64,000 nt of DNA, from NCBI GenBank assembly GCA_019359235.1, contig JAHHHT010000016.1, positions 1-64,000 on the forward strand, in the 5' to 3' direction. Under the pieces are notes generated by a model. That model had not been told where the DNA came from. It saw only the letters and a list, made by a program, of their open reading frames with translations, and did no database searches. Positions 57,053-64,000 of this stretch are shown one piece after another. The position numbers and the translations under genes were made by a program. The DNA comes from Oscillatoria princeps RMCB-10. GTDB taxonomy: Bacteria; Cyanobacteriota; Cyanobacteriia; Cyanobacteriales; Oscillatoriaceae. Position 1 is the first letter of the stretch. Every line of letters starts with the position of its first letter.

Positions 57053-58132
57053 CTAGTGTTTCCTCTCCCCCTCTTCTCCTCTCCCAGGCAGGGCGCTGCG
57101 GTCAAGCGCCACCGCGCAGGATTTATTGCGCCCGCGCTCCTTGGCTTGATAGAGTGCCTTGTCAGCAGCACTAATCAGGGCGGCTGGCGATTCTTGATGG
57201 CTTGGCACAGTGCTAGCAATGCCTGCGCTCAGTGTAATATAATCGCTGACAGAAGATTGGGCGTGGACAATCTTTAGCTGCCGCACCTCTAAGTGGATCG
57301 ATTCAGCCACCCTCAAGGCTCCGTCAAAATCCGTGTTAGGCAGGAGGGCGGCAAACTCTTCTCCCCCATAACGAGCGACTAAATCTGCTGGGCGCTTGAC
57401 CGCGCGACCGATCGCCCCCGCCACCTGCTGTAAACAACTGTCTCCTGCTTGGTGGCCGTAAGTATCGTTATATAATTTGAAAAAGTCAATATCGCACATA
57501 ATTAGCGCCAGATGCAATTTATCTCGCGAATATCGCTGCCATTCTCGATCCAAGTATTCGTCAAAGTGGCGGCGGTTGGCAATGCCCGTCAGGCTGTCAG
57601 AATCAGCTAAATGCTGCAATTTTTCGTTAGCTTTTTGCAAGGCTTCCTCAGCGCGGCGGCGTTTTTCAATTTCCTGAAGCAGCAAAGCATTTTGCTTTTT
57701 CAGGAGCCGGTTGCGATCCTGAAGGCTGATTTGCAGGCGGCGCACAGTCAGTTGATTCTCAACGCGAGCCAATACTTCTTCGATTTGAAAGGGCTTAGTA
57801 ATGTAGTCTGCGCCCCCCACACTAAAGGCTTTTACTTTGTCAAGCGCCTCATCTAAAACGCTGATAAAAATCACAGGTATTGTCAAAGTTTTTTCAGAAT
57901 TTTTCAAGAAAGTGCAGACCTCATAGCCATTCATCCCCGGCATATTAATATCCAGCAAAATTAGGTCAGGCAAAACCGTTTGACACGCAGTCAGAGCCAT
58001 CTGGCCGTTCAAAGCTTTGCGAACTGTGTGCCCCTGCTTCGTCAGCATGGAGGATAAGACGCGCAAGTTGTCTGGCGTATCGTCTACCACGAGAATATTA
58101 CCTTTGGGTGCATCGAGTGGACTTTTACTCAT
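57053..58132 (-). CDS. Response regulator with diguanylate cyclase output (REC-GGDEF)
   Basis: A 359-residue protein. The receiver (residues 10-130) has VVDDTPDN, LILLDINMP and ITKPFQ. A helical linker (QNALLLQEIEKRRRAEEAL) joins a GGDEF domain with DSLTGIANRRHFDEYL and the active-site RYGGEEF. RPAD five residues before it fits the product-inhibition I-site, so cyclic di-GMP synthesis with feedback is expected. The start is taken at MSKSPLDAPKG (58132), which matches paralogues; the frame extends 28 codons further without a ribosome site. It lies between the two REC-kinase genes. Confidence 0.94.
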   Translation of the reverse strand: MSKSPLDAPKGNILVVDDTPDNLRVLSSMLTKQGHTVRKALNGQMALTACQTVLPDLILLDINMPGMNGYEVCTFLKNSEKTLTIPVIFISVLDEALDKVKAFSVGGADYITKPFQIEEVLARVENQLTVRRLQISLQDRNRLLKKQNALLLQEIEKRRRAEEALQKANEKLQHLADSDSLTGIANRRHFDEYLDREWQRYSRDKLHLALIMCDIDFFKLYNDTYGHQAGDSCLQQVAGAIGRAVKRPADLVARYGGEEFAALLPNTDFDGALRVAESIHLEVRQLKIVHAQSSVSDYITLSAGIASTVPSHQESPAALISAADKALYQAKERGRNKSCAVALDRSALPGRGEEGERKH

Positions 58133-58576
58133 TTTCTTTTTCCCCGGACTGTCCACTATAATTCTCCCCCGCAGCGGCATAAGTGAACAGCTAGAAAGCG
58201 ATTTGACTCTCCACAATTTTAGAAAAAAGGGGGTTCAGTTGGGGGGACTGCCAGGGATGTCTCTCCTGGCCAGCGCACTCATCTATCTTGTGAGCGAAGC
58301 TGAGAGCGTTGAGCTAGTGGGAAGATGCTGGCGGTCGCATCCCACTTTGGAATCTGGGCTCCAAGTAGAACGCGCTGGCAGAGTTCTACACTCGTCCGCG
58401 CAGGCGGACGCAAGGCAAGTACAGACGCGATTTCTAGATCCCCAGGGTATATTTGCCAAAGTGTTAAGCACCAGATGCTGGCCGCCGGTCGAGGAATACC
58501 GAAACGTTAAACTGTCCGCATTGAAAGTCTCTTCACCCCTGTGCTATTTATTCTAAACTGGTAAGCGGTGTATTAA
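58133..58576. other. Spacer within the signalling cluster
   Basis: About 440 bp without a gene; no repeat family recognised. May separate transcription units. Confidence 0.4.
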
Positions 58577-59800
58577 TTATCTCAGAGAAGGAATGGTAAA
58601 GTAAATAGTGGTTCCCACTCCCAGCTGAGATTCTACCCATATCCGCCCTCCGTGCCGGTCAACAATTTTCTTGCAGATGGCCATACCGAGGCCAGTACCG
58701 GGGTACTTGTCACAGAAGTGCAGCCGTTGAAAAGCCTCAAAAATTCGCTGAAAGTGCTGGGATTCTATGCCAATGCCATTGTCGCGGACGGCTATGCGCC
58801 ACTCGCCGCCGTTCTGGGCTCGTGCTGAAATCTCTATCTGCGGGGGACCTGAGGGGCGGCGAAATTTAATGGCATTGCTAATCAGGTTTTGGAACAGCTG
58901 AATCAGTTGCGTGCCATTGCCCATTAGTTTTGGCAGCTCCGAGTGGGTAATGCAAGCGCCACTTGAGGATATCTCAGAGCGCAAATTAGCCAGCGCCTGT
59001 TTGAGCAGGGTTTGGCAGTCAGCCGGTTCAAATTTTGGCTCGCCACTTGCCACCCTCGAATAGGCTAGCAAGTCTTGAATTAGCTGTTTCATCCTCAAAC
59101 CGGCTCGGACAATCTCGCGAATATAGCGTTCAGCGTCCGCCCCGAGAAGGGCTTCATATTTCCAGGACATCAGGTCGGCATTGCCCACGATAACTTGTAG
59201 CGGCGATTGCAAGTCGTGGGAGGCGATAGCAGCGAATTGTTCTAATTCGGCGTTGGAGCGCGTCAGTTCGAGGTTCAACTGTTTAAATTGTCCGTTTTGA
59301 GCGGCGAGCTGGACGTGCAATTGTTTGAGTTCAGCGTTGGAGCGCGTCAGTTCTTCATTCAACAGCTCCAGGCGCGCATTTTTCTCTGCAAGCTGGCGCT
59401 GCAGCTGGCGCACAGTCAGTTGGTTCGCGATCCGGGCTATCACTTCCTCAACCTGAAAGGGCTTGGTGATGTAGTCTGCGCCACCGGCACTAAACGCTTT
59501 CACTTTGTCCAGCACGCTGTCAAGAGCGCTCAAGAAAATCACCGGCACCTCGCGAGTTGTCTCGGAAGCTTTCAGGCGCTGGCACACTTCATAGCCATCC
59601 ATATCCGGCATCATAATGTCGAGTAAAATAAGATCCGGCAAAACTGTCTCGCACGCATTCAGCGCCCTCTGCCCGTTCAAGGCTTTGCGAACTGCGTACC
59701 CCCGCTTTGTCAGCATGGCGGATAAAATGCGCAGGTTATCAGGAGTATCGTCAACCACTAAAATGGTGGCTTTAGGCTGGGCGACTGAATTTTCACTCAT
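58577..59800 (-). CDS. Response regulator-histidine kinase with long coiled coil
   Basis: A 407-residue protein. The receiver (residues 12-130) is close to those of the two neighbours (VVDDTPDN, LILLDIMMPDMDGYEV, ITKPFQ). A 70-residue coiled coil contains a duplicated LTRSNAEL unit. The kinase core is of the phytochrome-associated type: H-box FAAIASHDLQSPLQVIVG, N-box LFQNLISNAIKFRR, G1 VRDNGIGIE, G2 GTGLGMAICKKIV. The last strand TTIYFTIPSL is complete. Start MSENSVAQPK (59800) matches paralogues rather than a frame 29 codons longer. The kind of H-box suggests partner response regulators like those of bacteriophytochrome pathways. Confidence 0.93.
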   Translation of the reverse strand: MSENSVAQPKATILVVDDTPDNLRILSAMLTKRGYAVRKALNGQRALNACETVLPDLILLDIMMPDMDGYEVCQRLKASETTREVPVIFLSALDSVLDKVKAFSAGGADYITKPFQVEEVIARIANQLTVRQLQRQLAEKNARLELLNEELTRSNAELKQLHVQLAAQNGQFKQLNLELTRSNAELEQFAAIASHDLQSPLQVIVGNADLMSWKYEALLGADAERYIREIVRAGLRMKQLIQDLLAYSRVASGEPKFEPADCQTLLKQALANLRSEISSSGACITHSELPKLMGNGTQLIQLFQNLISNAIKFRRPSGPPQIEISARAQNGGEWRIAVRDNGIGIESQHFQRIFEAFQRLHFCDKYPGTGLGMAICKKIVDRHGGRIWVESQLGVGTTIYFTIPSLR

Positions 59801-60038
59801 CATTTCGCCTTTACGGGGACTGTACACAACCAGATTACCACACTGGGGTGCCTGGCGGAGCAACGCATCCGACTTTCCTTTATTCATTCCGGCTCATCTG
59901 ATTTTGGCAAATATTTTCACCCTCACCCCCCGCGCCCTTCGCCATAAAGGGAGAGGGGGGGAACCCAATAATTCTCCCCTTTAGTCTGGCCGGCTGGGTG
60001 AGGGGTGAGGGGGATAGCGAAAACGCGAGGCTCCCGAT

Positions 60039-63000
60039 TCATTCTCCCTCCTTTTCGGTCAAATTCAGAATTTTATCAAACTGGAAATTATTGGCTAAAT
60101 CTGCTAAAATTTCCGCCAGCAGGGCATTTTCAGGGGGAACCCGCTCCAGCAGCTCCAAAATGATGTCATCGCTACCTTGGGATGCCGCACTGTATACCTC
60201 AGCCACCCATTCAGGCGACATTTTCGCTAAGTGCTCACTCAGGTCAGCAGAGGATAAAATTCTTTCTGCTTTTTGCCCGAAGCCGCTTTTTTGACTGCTT
60301 TCTTCTTCATATATATATGCCGCCCCCAGATGCTGGCCTATTTTTTGCAAAAGCTCATCTTGTTGGAAAGGCTTGCGAATAAAATCATCGCAACCGGCGG
60401 ACAAAACCGTCGAGCGGTCTTCCTCAAAGGCGCTAGCCGTCAGGGCAATAATCGCTGTCGCCTGACCTCGCAAGTGGGATTTAATCTGTTTGGTCGCCTC
60501 GTAGCCGTCCATCACCGGCATCCGCATATCCATCACAATCAAGTGTGGCTCCCAACTCCGCCACACCTCAATCGCTTCTTGACCGTTTTGGGCTTCTCGC
60601 ACCTGATAGCCAATTGAGGCGAGGATTTGCACCAGGAGCAGCCGGCTCTCCAGGCGGTCGTCAACCACCAGAATGCGATATTTAGGTTGGTCGGGCGCTA
60701 CACCTGTAACCTTGCGCTGCGGCGGAGTTGCGTGAACTTCAGTCGCGTCGATCTCCGCGATCTCGATGTCAAAGGTGAAGGTGGTTCCCTCACCCACCGC
60801 ACTGCGGACACACATATCTCCCCCCATCATTCGCACGAATTTTCGGCTGATGGGCAACCCTAAACCAGTTCCTTGCTGGGATTTACGACCCGTTTCTGTC
60901 TGTCCGAATGCTTCAAATAACTTGTCGAATTCCTCTGAGGCAATGCCCGGGCCGGTGTCTGAGACTTCAAAGGTGATTTTGGATTTTGGATTTTGGATTT
61001 TGGATTTTAGATTTTGAATTTCGGATTGGGGATGGGGAATTGGGGATTGACTGTTTTGCCCGGTGCCCGGTGCGCTCCCGCCCACTCTCACCCGCAGCGT
61101 CACGCTGCCCTTTTCCGTAAACTTGATGGCGTTTCCCAAGATGTTAAGCAAAATCTGGCGCAGTTTGCCCTCATCGGTTCGCACAAATTGGGGGAGGTTC
61201 GGGGCGGCGTCAAAACTCAGCGCGAGCCCTTTGGATTGGGCTTTTAATTCTAGCATGTCTTTCAGGCTGTCGAGCAAGAGAATTAAGTCGAAGTTACTTT
61301 CATTCAACACCGTTATGCCGGCCTCGACTTTGGACATTTCCAGAATGTCGTTAATCAATTCTAGCAGGTGAGAGCCGGCGCGATTGATAATTTCCAGATT
61401 TTGCCGGTGTTCGGCACCGAGAGACCGGTCGCCCCGCATCACTTGGGTAAAGCCCAAGATAGCGTTGAGCGGGGTTCGCAGTTCGTGGCTCATATTGGCG
61501 AGGAATTCGCTCTTCGCCCGATTGGCAGCAACTGCGGCTTCTTTTGCTTCTTGCAGGGCTTCCTCCGCCTGCTTGCGAACGCTGATATCGGTGAGGGTGC
61601 CGGTGACTCGCTGAGGTCTGCCGGCGGCGTCGCGCACGCACTTGCCTTTAACTTCCACCCACACCCACCGGCCCTCTTTGTGTCGCATGCGATGGGTGTG
61701 CTGGTAAAGAGGTGTTTTGCCCTCCATGTGTTTGGCAAAAGCCGCTAGAGCCGCAGCCCAGTCATCTGGATGCGCCAGCTCCGCCCAAGTGCTGAACTCC
61801 TGCGGCAGTTCCCCTTCCCGGTAGCCCAGAATTTCCATCCAAACGGGAGAGTAATAAACCCGGTTAGTTCTTAAATCCCAATCCCAAATCCCATCGCGCG
61901 TGCCTGACACAGCGAGTTGGAAGCGCTGCTCGCTTTCTCTGAGGGCAGCTTCCGCCCGCTGGCGCTCGGCGATTTCAGCTTTGGCGTGCTCGAAGAGGGT
62001 GCATTGCTGAATGGCGATCGCCAGCTGCATGGCCAGCTGTTTCAGCGACTCCACCTCAAATTCCTGCCACGACCTCGGACTCCCGCACTGGTGGGCAATC
62101 AGCAGCCCCCACAAGCTTTCACTGTGCGAGATGGGAACCGCCACGCTAGCTTTTACCTCAAACTGACTCAGGAAATTAGCGCCGCACTCGTTTGGGCCCG
62201 CCGCGTCAATATTCTCTATGGCGCGAACGCAACCTTCCCGGTAGGGTGGTGGGCAGCTTTCGACAAAGCAATTCTCTTGAATGTGAGTCCCCAGAGCGGA
62301 TGTCCACCCCTCGCCAACTGACTCGACAGCAACAACCCCGCTCCAGTCAGAGTAAAATCGGTAAATGATGGCCCGATCCGCTGACAAAAACTGCCGGACT
62401 TCTTCCACGGCTGTTTGCAAGACTTCTTTCAGGTTGAGCGACTCCCGAATGCGCTCCAGCATGGCGCTCACCAGCCGCTGGCGCAAAAATTGCTGCTGCA
62501 AGGCAACTTCGGCCTCCTTGCGGTCGCTGATATCTGTAATTGTCCCGACGTAGCCTGTAATTCCTCCCGCACTCCCCATTTCTGCCACCGCCTGACCGAT
62601 GACCCAGGCAATTGTGCCATCAGGACGCACGAAGCGATACTCGCACTTAAAGGGAACCCTTCCGCTAGCCGCTCGCTCCCATTCGCTAAACACTCGCTCT
62701 CGGTCATCGGGATGGATGGGACTCGCCCACCCCGTTCCCGCAGCCTTTTCTAAAGACAGTCCGGTAATCTCGCTCCAGCACTGATTGACGTAGAGGCAAT
62801 TCCCCTGAGCGTCGGTGTTGATTATACAAACGGGCGATGTTTCTGCTAAAATTTGATACCGGCGCTGACTTTCTCGCAACGCTTGCTCCACAGCCTTGAG
62901 TTCGCTGATGTCTATCAAATAACCAACGTACTCGATGGGATTGCCAGAAGAGTCGCGCAGCAATTTAAGCTGGCTGTAGATCCAGCGATAAGTTCCGTCA

Positions 63001-64000
63001 GCGTTCAGGAAGCGGTATTCGTAAATAGCTAACTCCTGCTGGAAGACGGGCGGGTAGGTCAGGATGCCCTCCCTATCGTCTGGGTGGACGCAGCTCGCCC
63101 AGAAATTCGCATCTCCCACGAAGTCCCGCGCTTCGTAGCCGAGAATTTCCTTGACATTCTCACTCATAAAAGTGGCCGCACAATCGCCCCCTGTCTGGCA
63201 GCTAAATATGACGGCTGGGCTGGAAGTGAGCAGGTATTGCAGGCGTTCAGTAACGGATCGCAGTTGCGATTCCGCTCGCTTGCGCTTGGTGATTTCCACC
63301 ACAACAGCCCCCACGCTTTCAGGGCGGTTGCTCTCTCCGGGGATGGGAAAGTAAGACACCTCCCAGTCACGCACAGCGCCCGGTTGGCTGGGCACTTCTC
63401 CCGACACTTCCTGGCTGACAACCGGTTGGCCGGTGGCCAGCACTTGCAGGTATTGGGGTTCCAGAACCGGCGCGAGGGCGGGCAAAATTTCGCGGACAGT
63501 CTTGCCAATATGAGCGATCGCGGGCTGTCCATTCATTGCGGCCAGCGGTTCGTTAATTTGCGCGAACCGCAGTCGCTCGTCCAGGATGGCCATTCCGACG
63601 GGAGCGTTGCTGAAAAATGCATTGAGTCGCGCTTCCCGCAGGGCGATCTCTCCCTCTAAAACTTTGCGCTCGGTGATGTCGCGCCCTTCGGGAATCAGCA
63701 GTACCACTTGTCCTGTTTCGTCAAACACCGGCTTGATGGAGAAGTCAATGGTAATCACCATATCTCCCGCACCGATGACATCTACTTCGTAACGAACAAA
63801 TTCGCCGGCTGCGGCGCGGACGACTGCTTCTTTGAGCTGATTCTGGGCTGCTTTGGAAATTCTCCACCACGGCGTTTCCCAAAACGGAACCCCCACCACC
63901 TCCTCAGCACAGATCCCGGCGAAGTCGAGAGCCGTTTGGTTGGCTTCTAGCATCGTGCCGTCCGGCTGCATCAGCCCCATTAATTGGAACATTGAGTTGA
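60039..64000 (-). CDS. Multi-PAS/GAF hybrid histidine kinase (5' end outside window)
   Basis: At least 1320 residues, open to the right edge; the first visible residues are already inside a PAS domain (GLMQPDGTMLEANQTALDF). Order: PAS, PAS, PAS, PAS, GAF (phytochrome-like, SLWGLLIAHQCGSPRSW), PAS with PAC, HisKA (EFLANMSHELRTPLNAILGF), HATPase (N-box LLNILGNAIKFTEKG, G1 SDTGPGIA, G2 QGTGLGLPISRKFV), then a receiver (ILVVDDRLESR, VMDMRMPVMDG, IRKPF) and a C-terminal helical tail of about 90 residues. No membrane segment is seen. The HATPase is interrupted between N-box and G1 by a 25-residue insertion encoded by short tandem repeats. It is first of four co-directional signalling genes. Confidence 0.93.
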   Translation of the reverse strand, partial: NSMFQLMGLMQPDGTMLEANQTALDFAGICAEEVVGVPFWETPWWRISKAAQNQLKEAVVRAAAGEFVRYEVDVIGAGDMVITIDFSIKPVFDETGQVVLLIPEGRDITERKVLEGEIALREARLNAFFSNAPVGMAILDERLRFAQINEPLAAMNGQPAIAHIGKTVREILPALAPVLEPQYLQVLATGQPVVSQEVSGEVPSQPGAVRDWEVSYFPIPGESNRPESVGAVVVEITKRKRAESQLRSVTERLQYLLTSSPAVIFSCQTGGDCAATFMSENVKEILGYEARDFVGDANFWASCVHPDDREGILTYPPVFQQELAIYEYRFLNADGTYRWIYSQLKLLRDSSGNPIEYVGYLIDISELKAVEQALRESQRRYQILAETSPVCIINTDAQGNCLYVNQCWSEITGLSLEKAAGTGWASPIHPDDRERVFSEWERAASGRVPFKCEYRFVRPDGTIAWVIGQAVAEMGSAGGITGYVGTITDISDRKEAEVALQQQFLRQRLVSAMLERIRESLNLKEVLQTAVEEVRQFLSADRAIIYRFYSDWSGVVAVESVGEGWTSALGTHIQENCFVESCPPPYREGCVRAIENIDAAGPNECGANFLSQFEVKASVAVPISHSESLWGLLIAHQCGSPRSWQEFEVESLKQLAMQLAIAIQQCTLFEHAKAEIAERQRAEAALRESEQRFQLAVSGTRDGIWDWDLRTNRVYYSPVWMEILGYREGELPQEFSTWAELAHPDDWAAALAAFAKHMEGKTPLYQHTHRMRHKEGRWVWVEVKGKCVRDAAGRPQRVTGTLTDISVRKQAEEALQEAKEAAVAANRAKSEFLANMSHELRTPLNAILGFTQVMRGDRSLGAEHRQNLEIINRAGSHLLELINDILEMSKVEAGITVLNESNFDLILLLDSLKDMLELKAQSKGLALSFDAAPNLPQFVRTDEGKLRQILLNILGNAIKFTEKGSVTLRVRVGGSAPGTGQNSQSPIPHPQSEIQNLKSKIQNPKSKITFEVSDTGPGIASEEFDKLFEAFGQTETGRKSQQGTGLGLPISRKFVRMMGGDMCVRSAVGEGTTFTFDIEIAEIDATEVHATPPQRKVTGVAPDQPKYRILVVDDRLESRLLLVQILASIGYQVREAQNGQEAIEVWRSWEPHLIVMDMRMPVMDGYEATKQIKSHLRGQATAIIALTASAFEEDRSTVLSAGCDDFIRKPFQQDELLQKIGQHLGAAYIYEEESSQKSGFGQKAERILSSADLSEHLAKMSPEWVAEVYSAASQGSDDIILELLERVPPENALLAEILADLANNFQFDKILNLTEKEGE
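60980..61046 (-). repeat. AAAATCC short tandem repeat inside the kinase coding frame
   Basis: TTTTGGA heptamers (plus strand) followed by GGATTGGGGATGGGG-like repeats, the same simple sequence seen in spacers at 1917, 31156, 34901, 39946 and 51711. It is in frame and encodes SEIQNLKSKIQNPKSK and flanking residues. Confidence 0.8.

Overview
The window comes from a cyanobacterium, most likely a filamentous Oscillatoriales-type species. That inference rests on the photosystem II D1 gene (psbA) cut by the left edge, a photosystem II S4-domain protein, scattered HIP1 octamers (GCGATCGC), heptamer-type short tandem repeats, WD40 kinases, PAS/GAF hybrid kinases and many short intergenic palindromes. 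No species can be named from the sequence alone. About a quarter of the window is non-coding and is full of interspersed repeats.

Layout. 1-6.4 kb: 3' end of psbA, an N-terminally truncated CheR methyltransferase, an adenosine-specific kinase family gene, a large fusion of a PlsY-like membrane acyltransferase with a PEP-synthase-like phosphotransferase, then a chimeric relic of a beta-lactamase-type gene joined to a type IIG restriction-modification gene. 6.7-11.6 kb: a two-gene conflict-type module, an EAD-trypsin protease followed 32 bp later by an EAD-STAND ATPase with 14 WD40 repeats. 11.6-22 kb: repeat-rich spacer, an alpha/beta hydrolase, tRNA-Val(GAC), an IS630-type HTH remnant, and two zinc-ribbon/Ser-Thr kinase/WD40 proteins (one a predicted pseudokinase) preceded by a membrane coiled-coil protein. 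22-31 kb: cysC, an SDR, an Rpn-type nuclease, the S4 protein, a glycine-rich membrane protein, serA, prmA and a frameshifted membrane-protein relic. 31-41 kb: two pentapeptide-repeat proteins, thioredoxin, fabG, a four-fold-repeat membrane protein, a carotenoid-isomerase-like oxidoreductase, a 394-bp tandem duplication and an FkbM methyltransferase. 41-47.5 kb: a Crp/Fnr regulator, a CymR-like Rrf2 regulator, cysK, metX, metY and a CBS-HEPN-like protein. 47.5-55.5 kb: a Csp-type copper-storage protein, a lipase-like hydrolase, acireductone dioxygenase, an emfourin-like inhibitor facing an M4 protealysin, and a solitary CIRCE-controlled groEL. 55.5-64 kb: four co-directional signalling genes (REC-kinase, REC-GGDEF, REC-kinase, and a multi-PAS/GAF hybrid kinase cut by the right edge).

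How genes work together. cysC, cysK, metX, metY and mtnD cover sulfate activation, cysteine synthesis, O-acetylhomoserine sulfhydrylation and methionine salvage, with a CymR-like Rrf2 gene just upstream of cysK. The EAD-protease/EAD-STAND pair is the best candidate for an immune or cell-death system. The emfourin/protealysin pair is a protease with its likely inhibitor. The terminal signalling block has three closely similar receiver domains and looks like one expanded pathway.

Repeats. The spacers hold several palindrome families (AGAAACCGGGTTTCT arms; CAGGCGTCTCGCCTG; GGTGCGTTCC; GGGGCGGGTTCGCCC), MITE-like elements and a strikingly frequent octamer TGCCGGTG/CACCGGCA found inside and outside genes.
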